From contig NZ_CP113056.1 in assembly GCF_026625645.1 (NCBI RefSeq), positions 2,269,001 through 2,333,000 of the forward strand: a stretch of DNA of 64,000 bases. The letters run 5' to 3'. Within the stretch, counting starts at the first letter, position 1, and every line of letters starts with the position of its first letter. This document shows positions 50,158 through 59,155 of this stretch, in pieces. Made by a program: the position numbers and the translations under genes. Under the pieces are notes generated by a model, which had not been told where the DNA came from, did no database searches, and was given only the letters and a program-made list of their open reading frames with translations. The DNA is from Ancylobacter sp. SL191 (GTDB taxonomy: Bacteria > Pseudomonadota > Alphaproteobacteria > Rhizobiales > Xanthobacteraceae).

Positions 50158-50239
50158 GCCGCCGCGTGAGATGCTTGACCGTGCGGCGGCGCTGAGCCGC
50201 CGCGTCTGGAACCGTGCCTGCGGCGGCGCTGAGGCAGGC
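50145..50239 (+). repeat. Three-copy degenerate tandem hairpin repeat after the permease gene
   Basis: GCGGCGGC-GCTGA-GCCGCCGC occurs exactly at 50145-50165 and 50183-50203. A third, altered copy starts at 50220 (GCGGCGGCGCTGAG then GCAGGC pairing with GCCTGC). Period 37-38 bases. The first copy contains the permease TGA stop. It may act as a terminator or mRNA-stabilising block before the next regulator gene. Confidence 0.85.
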
Positions 50240-50306
50240 CCGGCTTGAAAGCGGGGGCGCTTCGGCGCCATAAGGGCGTGTCCTTTCCTGCGCGCCCGGT
50301 CCAGCG

Positions 50307-51122
50307 ATGAACATCTCTCCACCTGCCCCCCGGCCCGGCGTTCCCGAGCCGGTGGCCGGCGACAAGAAGAGCCGCCGGCAGAACGCGGTGCTGCTGCTGC
50401 TGGAGCAGGTCGGCTACGCCTCGGTGGAGCAGCTCGCCGAGCGTTTCGGCATCACCACCCAGACCGTGCGGCGCGACATCGCCGAGCTCTCTGCTGCCGG
50501 CAAGGTGCGCCGCTATCATGGCGGCGCCGCCATCTCGATGGCCGCCATCGACGCGGTGACCTACCGCCAGCGCCGGGTCGAGCGCGTCGAGGCCAAGCGC
50601 CGCATCGCCGCCCGCGTCGCCGAGCTGATCCCGGACGGCGCCTCGCTGTTCCTCGACACCGGCACGACCTGCGAGACGGTGGCGGAGGCGCTGGTGGCGC
50701 GCTCCAACCTCAAGGTCGTCACCTACAGCCTGCGCGCGGCGACGCTGCTGGCGGATCGCACCGATTTCACCATCGCCGTGCCCGGCGGCTTCGTGCGCAA
50801 TGTCGATGGCAGCGTGTTCGGCGAGGGCGCGGTGGACTTCATCCGCCGCTTCCGCTTCGACGTGGCGATCATCGCCGTCTCCGGCGTGGAATCGGACGGG
50901 CGGCTCTCCGATGACGACCATAACGAGGTCGCGGTGGTGCGGGCGGCGATGAAGCTGGCGCGTTCGATCATCCTCACCGCCGACAGCAGCAAGTTCGACC
51001 GCACGGCGCTGGTGGAGCTGGGCAATGTGGCCGATGTCTCGGCCTTCGTGACCGATGCACAGCCCGGCGGCGCGCTCACCGCGCTGATGGCGCAGGCGGG
51101 CGTGGAACTGCACATATCCTGA
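50307..51122 (+). CDS. DeoR/GlpR-family regulator of the adjacent ABC transporter
   Basis: A 271-residue DeoR regulator: HTH region RQNAVLLLLEQVGYASVEQL and FGITTQTVRRDIAELSAAGK, then RRYHGGAAIS, and a sugar-phosphate sensor domain (SLFLDTGTTCETVAEAL, AIIAVSGVESDGRLSDDD, ILTADSSKFDRTALVELG). It resembles GlpR more than the DeoR protein at 43797, so the two are separate regulators. It is transcribed in the same direction as the transporter with a 143-base gap holding TTGATCGA repeats, and likely senses a phosphorylated product of the imported compound. Confidence 0.9.
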   Translation: MNISPPAPRPGVPEPVAGDKKSRRQNAVLLLLEQVGYASVEQLAERFGITTQTVRRDIAELSAAGKVRRYHGGAAISMAAIDAVTYRQRRVERVEAKRRIAARVAELIPDGASLFLDTGTTCETVAEALVARSNLKVVTYSLRAATLLADRTDFTIAVPGGFVRNVDGSVFGEGAVDFIRRFRFDVAIIAVSGVESDGRLSDDDHNEVAVVRAAMKLARSIILTADSSKFDRTALVELGNVADVSAFVTDAQPGGALTALMAQAGVELHIS

Positions 51123-51196
51123 GCGCGCGCCGCATCGAAGTTGGACTTTACACCCCGCTGATTCGATTCTAGCGTTCGGAATGTTGGAAATATTAC

Positions 51197-51222
51197 ATTT
51201 TGATCGACATTTGATCGAAATG
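51197..51222 (+). promoter_or_regulatory. Candidate operator of the phosphonate-type ABC operon
   Basis: Two TTGATCGA repeats at 51200-51207 and 51211-51218 (11-base period, one helical turn) within outer arms CATTT/AAATG. It lies 44-69 bases before the binding-protein gene. It is a plausible site for the preceding DeoR protein. Confidence 0.5.
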
Positions 51223-51265
51223 AGACTTTCCGGCGCAAAGAGCCAATAAAAACCGGAGTGGGACC

Positions 51266-52279
51266 ATGCTGACGATGAAGGCCGGGCGTGCGCTGCTGAC
51301 GGCAGCCGCTCTCACCATGCTGGGGGGCATCGCCTCCGCCGAGACGATCACGGTGTACACCGCCTATGAGGAGGACGAGGCCGCGGCCTTCCTTGCCGAG
51401 GCGAAGAAGTCGCTGCCGGACCTCGACGTGAAGATGCTGCGCATGTCCACCGGCGACCTCGCCGCGCGCATCATCGCCGAATCCGGCAACCCGCAGCATG
51501 ACGTGCTCTGGGGCTTCGCCGTCACCTCAATGGTTGATCCGCGCATTGCCGCGACGCTCGAGCCCTACAAGCCGAAGGGCGTCGAGGCGATCGCCGAGCG
51601 GTTCCGCGACAAGGACGGCAAGTGGTTCGCCGTCACCGGCTACATGGCCGCCTTCTGCGTCAACAAGGACCGCCTCGCCGCCAAGGGCCTGCCCATGCCG
51701 ACCTCCTGGGCCGACCTCACCGACCCGAAGTTCAAGGGCGAGGTGGTGATGCCGAACCCGGCCAGCTCCGGCACCGGCTATATCCAGGTCGACTCGCTGC
51801 TGCAGATGATGGGCGAGGAGAAGGGCTGGGCCTTCCTCGAAAAGCTCGACAAGAACGTCGCGCAGTACATCAAGTCCGGTTCCAAGCCCTGCAACGCCGC
51901 CTCGGCCGGCGAATATGCGGTGGGCGCTTCCTTCGAGCTGCGCGCCATCAAGAACATCGAGGAAGGCTACCCGATCGCCATGGTGATCGCCTCGGAAGGC
52001 GCCGGCAACGAGCTGGAGGCCAATGCGCTGATCGCCGCCTCCAAGCACAAGGACGCCGCCAAGCGCTTCCTCGACTGGACGGTGAGCAAGAACGCCGCCG
52101 ATTCCTACTACAAGTGGAAGGCCATCGTGACCGTGCCCGGCGGCACCATGCCGGAGCGCTTCATCAAGGCCGGCCTGCCGGCGGATGTCTCCAAGGTGCT
52201 GTTCCCGGTCGATTTCGCGGCCGCGGCCAGCGAGCGGGCGCGCATCATCGAGACCTGGCAGAAGAAGTTCGAGCGCTGA
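51266..52279 (+). CDS. ABC transporter binding protein, 2-aminoethylphosphonate (PhnS2-like)/Fe3+-type family
   Basis: A 337-residue periplasmic binding protein of the AfuA/PhnS2 group. Sec signal RALLTAAALTMLGGIASA before ETITVYTAYEED. Landmarks: DVLWGFAVTSMVDPRI, FAVTGYMAAFCVNKDRL, PTSWADLTDPKFKGEVVMPN, PASSGTGYIQVDSLLQMMGE, typical of the group annotated for 2-aminoethylphosphonate. The family includes iron and phosphorylated-compound binders, so ligand is not certain. ATG 51266 follows CCGGAGTG. It is followed 24 bases later by the ATPase gene. Confidence 0.83.
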   Translation: MLTMKAGRALLTAAALTMLGGIASAETITVYTAYEEDEAAAFLAEAKKSLPDLDVKMLRMSTGDLAARIIAESGNPQHDVLWGFAVTSMVDPRIAATLEPYKPKGVEAIAERFRDKDGKWFAVTGYMAAFCVNKDRLAAKGLPMPTSWADLTDPKFKGEVVMPNPASSGTGYIQVDSLLQMMGEEKGWAFLEKLDKNVAQYIKSGSKPCNAASAGEYAVGASFELRAIKNIEEGYPIAMVIASEGAGNELEANALIAASKHKDAAKRFLDWTVSKNAADSYYKWKAIVTVPGGTMPERFIKAGLPADVSKVLFPVDFAAAASERARIIETWQKKFER

Positions 52280-52303
52280 TCGCGGGGCGGGGGAGATACG
52301 GCC

Positions 52304-53344
52304 ATGAGTCTCGCGATCCGGGAGGTGTCGAAACGGTTCGCGGGGGTCACGGCCCTCGACCGTGTCTCCCTCGACGTGCCGAACGGCACCTTCGTCTGCT
52401 TCCTCGGCCCCTCCGGCTGCGGCAAGACCACGCTTCTGCGGGTCATTGCCGGGCTGGAGAGCGCCGATAGCGGCGAGATCCGCCTCAACGGGACGGATCT
52501 CATCCACACACCCGCCAAGGACCGGAATTTCGGCATCGTCTTCCAGTCCTACTCGCTGTTCCCCAATATGAGCGCGGCGCGCAACGTGGCCTATGGCCTC
52601 GAATGCCGCCGCTGGCCCAAGGCCGAGATCGGCCCGCGCGTCGATGCCATGCTCAAGCTGGTGCATCTGGCCGAGCACGCGCCGAAGCTGCCCTCGCAGC
52701 TCTCCGGCGGCCAGCAGCAGCGCGTGGCGCTCGCCCGCGCCATGGCGCCCGATCCGGGCCTCCTGCTGCTCGACGAGCCGCTCTCGGCGCTCGACGCCAA
52801 GGTGCGCGAGGAATTGCGGGTGGAGATCCGCGCCGTGCAGCGGCGGCTCGGCATCACCACCATCATGGTGACGCATGACCAGGAGGAGGCGCTCGCCATG
52901 GGCGACCTCGTCGTGGTGATGAGCCGGGGCGTGATCGAGCAGGCCGGCGCGCCGCGCGAGCTCTACGACAACCCGGCGACGCCCTTCGTCGCCAGCTTCA
53001 TCGGCGGCATGAACATTCTCGAGGTGACACCGGGGAGCGAAGGCCGCCCGGTCTTCGCCGAGGTGCCGCTGGTCGTCGCCAACTCTGCCACCGGCGCCGC
53101 GCGCAGCGTCGGCCTTCGGCCCGAGCAGGTGGTGATCGGCGGGCCGGAGGCGCGCGGCGAGAACATCGTGCCCGGCCGCATCCTCGATGTCGCCTTCCTC
53201 GGCAATCTTACGCGGGTCTCCGTCGAAACCCCCGCCGGCGGCGCGCCGGTGATCGCCGAGCTGCATGGCCGCTCGCGCGTGCCGGCGGCCGGCCAGGCGG
53301 TGACGCTGCATCTGCCGGCCGATGCGCTGCGGGTGCTGGCATGA
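52304..53344 (+). CDS. ABC transporter ATP-binding protein (PhnT2-like)
   Basis: A 346-residue ATPase: Walker A GPSGCGKTT (35-43), Q-loop IVFQSYSLFPNMSAARN, signature LSGGQQQRVALARA, Walker B LLLDEPLSALDAKVREEL, H-loop VTHDQEEALAMG, and a TOBE domain (SVGLRPEQVVIGGPEARGEN). TTG/ATG choice is clear: ATG 52304 after a GGGGGAG box. It overlaps the permease gene by four bases (ATGA). It is the energy unit for the large fused permease. Confidence 0.9.
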   Translation: MSLAIREVSKRFAGVTALDRVSLDVPNGTFVCFLGPSGCGKTTLLRVIAGLESADSGEIRLNGTDLIHTPAKDRNFGIVFQSYSLFPNMSAARNVAYGLECRRWPKAEIGPRVDAMLKLVHLAEHAPKLPSQLSGGQQQRVALARAMAPDPGLLLLDEPLSALDAKVREELRVEIRAVQRRLGITTIMVTHDQEEALAMGDLVVVMSRGVIEQAGAPRELYDNPATPFVASFIGGMNILEVTPGSEGRPVFAEVPLVVANSATGAARSVGLRPEQVVIGGPEARGENIVPGRILDVAFLGNLTRVSVETPAGGAPVIAELHGRSRVPAAGQAVTLHLPADALRVLA

Positions 53345-55023
53345 GCGTGATGTCGGACGCCTATCCTGCCGCCGGTCGCCGCCGCTGGTTCACCGATGCG
53401 CGGGTCTCGCGCCTGCTCACGGCGGCGGTCGCCCTTCCGCTCGCTTTGTTCTTTCTGCTGCCGCTGCTGTCGATCCTGCTGCGCAGTTTCGACACGGCAG
53501 CGGGCTTCGGCCTCGGCAATTTCGCCGCGACGCTGTCCACCGCGCGGTTCTGGGAGCTGGTGCGCAACAGCGTCGCCATGTCGGCGCTCGCCACCGTGCT
53601 CGCCGTGTCGCTGGCCTATCTCTACGCCTATGGCATCCAGCGCACCCAGGTGCCCGGCAAGAGCGTGCTGCGCATCATCGCGCTGATGCCGCTCTTCGCG
53701 CCGTCGCTGGTGCAGGCGCAGGGGCTCATATTGCTGCTCGGCCGCAATGGCGCGCTGAACCGCTTCTTCGATGCGGGAATCGAGATCTACGGCTTCTGGG
53801 GCACGGCGATCGCCAACCTGCTCTACGCCTTCCCCTATGCCTTCCTCATTCTCTCCGCCGCCCTCGCCATCGCCGATGGCCGGCTCTATGAGAGCGCCAC
53901 CGTGATGGGGGCCGGGCCGCTGCGCATCTTCCGTACGGTGACGCTGCCGGCGACCCGCTTCGGCCTCGCGGCGGCCGGTTTCGTCGTCTTCACGCTGGTG
54001 ATGACCGACTTCGGCAATCCGATGGTGATCGGCGGCGATTTCAACGTGCTCGCCACCGAGATCTACAACCAGGTGATCGGCCAGGCGCAGTTCGGGCTGG
54101 GCGCGGTGATCGGCGTGGTGCTGCTGGTGCCGGCGGTGATCGCCAAGGTGCTGGAAAAGCGCCTGACCCGCGCCCAGCACGCGCTGCTGACCGCGCAATC
54201 GGTGCCGCTGGTGATACGCCCGAGCTGGCGGCGCGACCTCGGCTTCGGCGTCTATCTCTACACCGTGGCCGCGCTGATGCTGTCCGTGGTCGGCGTGGTG
54301 ATCTTCGCCAGCTTCGTGCGGCTGTGGCCGTACAACATGCAGCTCACGCTGAAGCACTACCAGTTCGACGTGCAGAACGGCATCGCGCCCTTGTGGAACA
54401 GCATCGCCGTGGCGCTGGCGACGGCCCTGCTCGGCGTGCTGCTGGCGGGCGCGGCGGCCATTGTCGTCAACAAGTTCCGCAATTCCTTCACCGGCGCGCT
54501 GTCGCTGCTGGCGGTGCTGCCCTCGGCGGTGCCGGGCATGGTGCTCGGCCTGGGCTATGTGCTGACCTTCAACAACCCGATGAACCCGCTGAACCTGCTC
54601 TATGGCGGCTTCGCGCTGATCATCATCCTCAACGTCTATTACAACCACAGCCAGGCCTTCCTCATCAGCTCCACCAGCCTCGGGCAGATTGGCGGCAGCT
54701 TCGACGAGGCCTCGACCATGCTCGGCGCGGGGGTGCTGCGCACGCTGTGGAAGGTGACGCTGCCGCTGATCTGGCCGACGCTGCTGGGCATCGGCGTGTT
54801 CTATTTCATGCGCGCCATGGTCTCGCTCTCGGCGGTGATCTTCCTCATCACCCCCTCGACGCAGGTGGCGGCGGTCTCCGTGCTCCAGCTCACCGATCGC
54901 GGCGCGGTGAACCAGGCGGCGGCCTTCTCGGTCTGCATCATGGCGGTGGTGGTGGCCTGCCTGCTGCTGGTGCGGCTGGTGCTCGTGCTGGCAGGCGTGC
55001 GCAACGTGACGCTGATCCGATGA
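53341..55023 (+). CDS. Fused two-domain ABC transporter permease (PhnU2/FbpB-like)
   Basis: A 560-residue permease containing two BPD_transp_1 halves, as in PhnU2 and Fe3+-type permeases. Half 1 has its EAA loop at YESATVMGAGPLRIFRTVTLP and half 2 at FDEASTMLGAGVLRTLWKVTLP; each half has about six hydrophobic segments. QRTQVPGKSVLRIIALMPL and VLPSAVPGMVLGLGYVLTF are other conserved parts. The single chain provides the complete channel, so no second permease gene is needed. It overlaps both neighbours by four bases, showing tight coupling with the ATPase and HAD genes. Confidence 0.9.
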   Translation: MSVMSDAYPAAGRRRWFTDARVSRLLTAAVALPLALFFLLPLLSILLRSFDTAAGFGLGNFAATLSTARFWELVRNSVAMSALATVLAVSLAYLYAYGIQRTQVPGKSVLRIIALMPLFAPSLVQAQGLILLLGRNGALNRFFDAGIEIYGFWGTAIANLLYAFPYAFLILSAALAIADGRLYESATVMGAGPLRIFRTVTLPATRFGLAAAGFVVFTLVMTDFGNPMVIGGDFNVLATEIYNQVIGQAQFGLGAVIGVVLLVPAVIAKVLEKRLTRAQHALLTAQSVPLVIRPSWRRDLGFGVYLYTVAALMLSVVGVVIFASFVRLWPYNMQLTLKHYQFDVQNGIAPLWNSIAVALATALLGVLLAGAAAIVVNKFRNSFTGALSLLAVLPSAVPGMVLGLGYVLTFNNPMNPLNLLYGGFALIIILNVYYNHSQAFLISSTSLGQIGGSFDEASTMLGAGVLRTLWKVTLPLIWPTLLGIGVFYFMRAMVSLSAVIFLITPSTQVAAVSVLQLTDRGAVNQAAAFSVCIMAVVVACLLLVRLVLVLAGVRNVTLIR

Positions 55024-55742
55024 GCGAGGCGCGTATGCTGCGGGCCATCCTGTTCGACAAGGACGGGACGCTGCTCGACTATGAAAAGACCTGGGGCGGC
55101 ATCAACCGCGCCGCCGCCGCGCTCGCCGGGGCGGGCGATCCCGATCTCGCCGCGCGGCTGCTCGATCTCGGCGGCGTCGACCGGTCGAGCGGGCGCACGC
55201 GGGCCGACAGCCTGCTCGCGGCCGGCAATACCCGCGAGATCGCGCAGGCCTGGGTGGCGGCCGGCAGCCCGCATGAGGTGGGGGCGTTGACCCGCCAGCT
55301 CGACGATCTGTTCACCCAGTCGGCCGCCCTTGCCGTGCCGGTGACCGACCTTGCCGCGCTGTTCGGCCGGCTGACCGCGCGCGGGCTGGTGCTCGGCATC
55401 GCCAGCAGCGACAGCGAGGCCGCCATTCTCGCCACGCTGCGCACCTTCCGCATTGAGGCCCATGTGCGGGTGGTGATCGGCTATGACAGCGGCTTCGGCA
55501 GCAAGCCGGGGCCCGGCATGGTGCTGGGCTTTTCCGCCCTGACCGGCATCGCCCCGACGGAGATCGCGGTGGTCGGCGACAATCTGCACGACATGGAAAT
55601 GGCTCGCGCCGCCGGGGCGGGCTGGCGCATCGGCGTGCTCACCGGCACGGGGAGCCAAGCGAGCCTCGCGAGCGCCGCCGATCTGTGCCTGCCGAGCATC
55701 GCCGCGCTGGAGAGCGACTTCCTGCCCGCGCCCGTGGCGTGA
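55020..55742 (+). CDS. HAD-family phosphatase at the end of the phosphonate-type ABC operon
   Basis: A 240-residue HAD subfamily IA phosphatase. Motif I AILFDKDGTLLDYEKTW, motif II GIASSDSEAA, Lys in GFGSKPGPGMV, motif IV AVVGDNLHDMEMARAAGAG. The TW after motif I and the cap sequence do not look like phosphonoacetaldehyde hydrolase, so a phosphate-ester substrate is more likely. ATG 55020 overlaps the permease stop (ATGA). It suggests the imported compound is, or becomes, a phosphomonoester. It ends six bases from convergent kdpE. Confidence 0.87.
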   Translation: MSEARMLRAILFDKDGTLLDYEKTWGGINRAAAALAGAGDPDLAARLLDLGGVDRSSGRTRADSLLAAGNTREIAQAWVAAGSPHEVGALTRQLDDLFTQSAALAVPVTDLAALFGRLTARGLVLGIASSDSEAAILATLRTFRIEAHVRVVIGYDSGFGSKPGPGMVLGFSALTGIAPTEIAVVGDNLHDMEMARAAGAGWRIGVLTGTGSQASLASAADLCLPSIAALESDFLPAPVA

Positions 55743-55745
55743 AAC

Positions 55746-55770
55746 CGGTTACCCGCCCATGCGGTAACCG
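55746..55770. other. Convergent hairpin over the kdpE stop codon
   Basis: CGGTTACC (55746-55753) / GGTAACCG (55763-55770) with a nine-base loop. It covers the last codons and stop of kdpE and lies just past the HAD stop. There is no T tract. Possibly a shared weak terminator for the two converging operons. Confidence 0.45.
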
Positions 55771-56432
55771 ACGCCCGGCTCGGTGACGATCAGCGCGGGA
55801 TTGGTCGGGTCGTCCTCGATCTTGGCGCGGAGCTGGCCGACATAGACCCGCAGATATTGCGTGTCGTGCTCATGCGCCGGGCCCCACACCGCGCGCAAGA
55901 TGTGGCGGTGGGTGGCGACCTTGCCGCCATGGCGGGCAAGGAAAGCGAGGAGGTCGAACTCCTTCGGCGTCAGCTTCACCTCCGCCCCCTCGCGGGTGAC
56001 GCGGTGGCGGGGAATGTCGATCTCGACCGCGCCGAGCCGCAGCACCGGCGTCTCGCCCTTCTCCTGCATGCGGTGGCGCAGCGCCGCGCGCAGCCGGGCC
56101 ATCAGCTCGCCCATGCTGAAGGGCTTGTTGATGAAGTCGTCGGCGCCGAGGTCCAGCGCCTCGATCTTCTCGGCCTCGCGGTCGCGGGCGGAGAGCACGA
56201 GGATGGGTACCGCCGACCATTCGCGCAGGCGGCGGATCACCTCCTTGCCGTCCATGTCCGGCAGGCCGAGATCGAGGATCACCGCGTCCGGCCGGCGATT
56301 GGCGACCTGGGCGAGGGCCTGCATCCCGTCCTCCGCCCGCAACGCCTCATAGCCGTTCGCGGCGAGTGCTGGCGCCATGAAGCGGTGGATCGCCGGTTCG
56401 TCATCGACCACCAGAACCGTGCCCGCGCTCAT
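55749..56432 (-). CDS. kdpE: KdpE, potassium-responsive response regulator
   Basis: A 227-residue OmpR/PhoB-type regulator. Receiver: acidic VLVVDDEP, Asp54 in VILDLGLPDMDG, Thr/Ser region LVLSARDREAEKIEALDLGA, Lys in NKPFSMGEL. Output: winged helix with VKLTPKEFDLLAFLARHGGK, THRHILRAVWG and LRVYVGQLRAKIEDDP, which match KdpE. It overlaps kdpD by four bases (ATGA). When phosphorylated by KdpD at low potassium it activates kdpFABC; a candidate site is in the operon leader. It is the last gene of this kdp unit. Confidence 0.95.
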   Translation of the reverse strand: MSAGTVLVVDDEPAIHRFMAPALAANGYEALRAEDGMQALAQVANRRPDAVILDLGLPDMDGKEVIRRLREWSAVPILVLSARDREAEKIEALDLGADDFINKPFSMGELMARLRAALRHRMQEKGETPVLRLGAVEIDIPRHRVTREGAEVKLTPKEFDLLAFLARHGGKVATHRHILRAVWGPAHEHDTQYLRVYVGQLRAKIEDDPTNPALIVTEPGVGYRMGG

Positions 56433-59146
56433 GACGGCTCCTCCGCTCCCGCCTCCTGCGCCGCCTGTGCCGGCAGCGGCAGGCGCAGCGCGATGCGCGT
56501 GCCGTTGCGCTGGCCGGGCGCCGGGCTGCGGGCGGAGACCGAGCCGCCATGCGCCTCGACCACGCCGCGGGTGATGGCAAGGCCCAGCCCCGAGCCGTCG
56601 CCACCATCGCCGGCCCCGCGCGGGGCGCGCACGAACTTCTCGAACACATGCGGCAGCGTCTCGGCGGGGATGCCCGGCCCGTCATCGGTGACGGCGATGA
56701 CCATCTGACCCTCGATGACGGTCGCGGAGAGGCCGACGCGGGCGGTCGGCCCGGCATAGCGCACCGCATTGGCGACGACATTGCCGAGCGCCTGGTCCAT
56801 CAGGTTCGGGTCGGCCTCGATGAGCGGCAGGTCGGGCGCGGCGGTGACGACGAAACGCTGCGTCGCCCCGCGCTTCTTCACCGCCGCCACCGCCCGGTTC
56901 ATCAGCTCCACCACATCCACCCAGTCCCGCCTCATGTCGAGCGCGCCGGCTTCCAGCCGCGTCATGGAGAGCAGGTTGCGCACCATGAGGTCGAGATTTT
57001 CCGCCTCGTCGCGCATCTGCGCCAGAAGATCCTGCCGGGCCTCGGCGGGAATGTCCGGGCCGTAGTCGAGCAGGCTGGTGGCGGCGCCGAGGATGGAGGC
57101 GAGCGGCGTGCGGAAATCATGACTGATCGAGGCGAGCAGGATGTTGCGCACCCGCTCGGTCTCCGCCGCCGTCCGCACCCGCGTGACTTCTGCCGACAGG
57201 CGCGTGCGCAGCAGCGCGGCGGCGGTCTGTTCGGCCAGGGTGCCCAGCAGACCCTCGCTCTCCGTGTCGAGCGGCGGGGCGGCGCTGTCCTGCTCGATGC
57301 CGATGACGCCGATGCGCGAGCTGCCGGCCGGGCTGCCATCCGTGCCGCCGAGCGGGCGGAACAGCCAGGGCGCGGTCGGCAACGTGCCGGTGCCCGCGCC
57401 CGCGGGCTCGCCGCGCTCATAGGCCCAGGCGGCGGCGGTCATGGAGGCGGTGTCGAGCCGGTCTTCCGGCGGCCAGGCGGCGGCAATGGCGAGGCCGGTG
57501 TCGCGCCCGACCAGAATGACGCTGGCGCGCCCGAGCGTGGCGTGCAGCTCCACCGTCGCGGCCTCCGCCACCTTCGCCTCGTCCGGCAGGGCGGAGAGCT
57601 TGCGGGTGAAATCATAGAGCCGCCGTGTTGCCCGCATCCGCCGGGCGGCAAGGCGCGCCTGCTCGCGCGCGCGGCCGGCGATGGCGGAGATGATGATGGC
57701 GACGATGAGGAAGATCAGCAGCGCCAGCAGCTCATGCGGGCGCGCCACGGTGAAGGTGTCGACCGGGTCGATGAAGAAAAAATTATAGGCGAGGAAGGAC
57801 AGGCCCGAGGCAAGAATCGCCGGCCAGACGCCATGCAGCAGCGCCGGCAGCAGCACGGCGAGCAAATAGAGCATCGACACGTTGGGCAGCGTGACGAAGC
57901 GTGTCAAGAACAGGCCGAGCACGGTGGCGGCGGCGACGCCGAGCGTGGCGGTGACGTAGCCGAGAACCGGGCCGACGGGCGGCAGGCGCTTCAGCCAGTC
58001 GGGTGCGGCATCGCGGCTCTCGGCGGTGACCACATGCACGGCGATGCCGTCGCTCGCCCGCACCAGCGCATCGGCCAGCGAGCGCCGCAGCGGCAGCAGC
58101 CAGCGCCGGCGCGCCTTGCCGACGATGATCTGGGTGACGTTCTCGAAGCGAGCGACACGCAGCACCTCGCCGGGAATGTCGTTGGCGACCAGCGCCCGCG
58201 TCTCCGCCCCCAGCGTCTCGGCGAGCCGCATGCCGGCGTCGAGCCGCGCGCGCTCATGGGTCGGCAGCACATGGCCGGGCCGTTCCACTGTGACGGCGAA
58301 CCAGCGCGCGTCGAGCAGGTCGGCGAGACGTTTGGCCTCGCGCACCACCCGCTCGGCCGCGCTGTCCGGCCCGACGCAGACCAGCAGCCGCTCGCCGGCC
58401 GCCCACGGCCCGGCAATCGCCGAACCCTGCATGCGCTCGACGAGATCGCTGTCGACGCGGGCGGCGACGCGGCGCAGCGCCAGCTCGCGCAGGGCGGTGA
58501 GGTTGCTCGGCTTGAAGAAGCTCTGCACCGCGCGGGTGGCGGTGTCCTCGACATAGACCTTGCCGTCGGCGAGGCGCTTGATGAGCTCGTCCGAGGGTAG
58601 ATCGACGAGGATGATCTCGTCCGCCTTCTCCAGCGCCCGGTCCGGCACGGTCTCGCGCACCCGCACACCGGTGATGCGCTGGACCACGTCGTTCAGGCTC
58701 TCCACATGCTGGATGTTGAGCGTGGTCCACACATCGATGCCGGCGGCGAGCAGATCCTGCACGTCCTGCCAGCGCTTGGGGTGGCGCGAGCCCTCGACAT
58801 TGGAATGGGCGTATTCGTCGACCAGCAGCAGCGAGGGGCGGCGGGCGAGAGCGGCATCGAGATCGAATTCCGGCACCAGCCGGCCGCGATAGGCGATGCC
58901 CTTGCGCGGGAGGATCTCCAGCCCCTCGACCAGCGCCTGCGTCTCCGCCCGTCCATGGGTCTCGACGATGCCCGCCACAACGTCGCGGCCGCCCGCGCGG
59001 GCGGCGCGGGCGGCGTTCAGCATCGCATAGGTCTTGCCGACCCCCGGCGCGGCGCCGAGGAAGATGCGCAGCTGGCCGCGCGCCTCGCGTTCGGCGGCGG
59101 CCAGCAGGGCTTCCGGGTCGGCGCGGGAGGGTTTTTCCGCGCTCAT
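56429..59146 (-). CDS. kdpD: KdpD, potassium sensor histidine kinase
   Basis: A 905-residue sensor. The N-terminal KdpD domain has Walker A GAAPGVGKT (31-39) and Walker B LLLVDEYAHSNV. Next is a universal-stress-protein-like domain (about 245-380). Four short membrane segments follow at about 395-500 (LPNVSMLYLLAVLLPALLHG and others). A GAF-like part precedes the kinase core: phospho-His in ISHDFRTPLASILG, N box NVVANAVRYAG, G1 VTDDGPGIP, G2 GDGSGLGLAITRG. Full length for the family. It lies ten bases after kdpC. It senses potassium or turgor and phosphorylates KdpE. Confidence 0.95.
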   Translation of the reverse strand: MSAEKPSRADPEALLAAAEREARGQLRIFLGAAPGVGKTYAMLNAARAARAGGRDVVAGIVETHGRAETQALVEGLEILPRKGIAYRGRLVPEFDLDAALARRPSLLLVDEYAHSNVEGSRHPKRWQDVQDLLAAGIDVWTTLNIQHVESLNDVVQRITGVRVRETVPDRALEKADEIILVDLPSDELIKRLADGKVYVEDTATRAVQSFFKPSNLTALRELALRRVAARVDSDLVERMQGSAIAGPWAAGERLLVCVGPDSAAERVVREAKRLADLLDARWFAVTVERPGHVLPTHERARLDAGMRLAETLGAETRALVANDIPGEVLRVARFENVTQIIVGKARRRWLLPLRRSLADALVRASDGIAVHVVTAESRDAAPDWLKRLPPVGPVLGYVTATLGVAAATVLGLFLTRFVTLPNVSMLYLLAVLLPALLHGVWPAILASGLSFLAYNFFFIDPVDTFTVARPHELLALLIFLIVAIIISAIAGRAREQARLAARRMRATRRLYDFTRKLSALPDEAKVAEAATVELHATLGRASVILVGRDTGLAIAAAWPPEDRLDTASMTAAAWAYERGEPAGAGTGTLPTAPWLFRPLGGTDGSPAGSSRIGVIGIEQDSAAPPLDTESEGLLGTLAEQTAAALLRTRLSAEVTRVRTAAETERVRNILLASISHDFRTPLASILGAATSLLDYGPDIPAEARQDLLAQMRDEAENLDLMVRNLLSMTRLEAGALDMRRDWVDVVELMNRAVAAVKKRGATQRFVVTAAPDLPLIEADPNLMDQALGNVVANAVRYAGPTARVGLSATVIEGQMVIAVTDDGPGIPAETLPHVFEKFVRAPRGAGDGGDGSGLGLAITRGVVEAHGGSVSARSPAPGQRNGTRIALRLPLPAQAAQEAGAEEPS

Positions 59147-59155
59147 TGCGGGGCT

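Noticed and set aside
56549-58600. A 683-residue plus-strand frame opposite kdpD
   Set aside because: Antisense shadow of an unambiguous KdpD gene, with no domain pattern.
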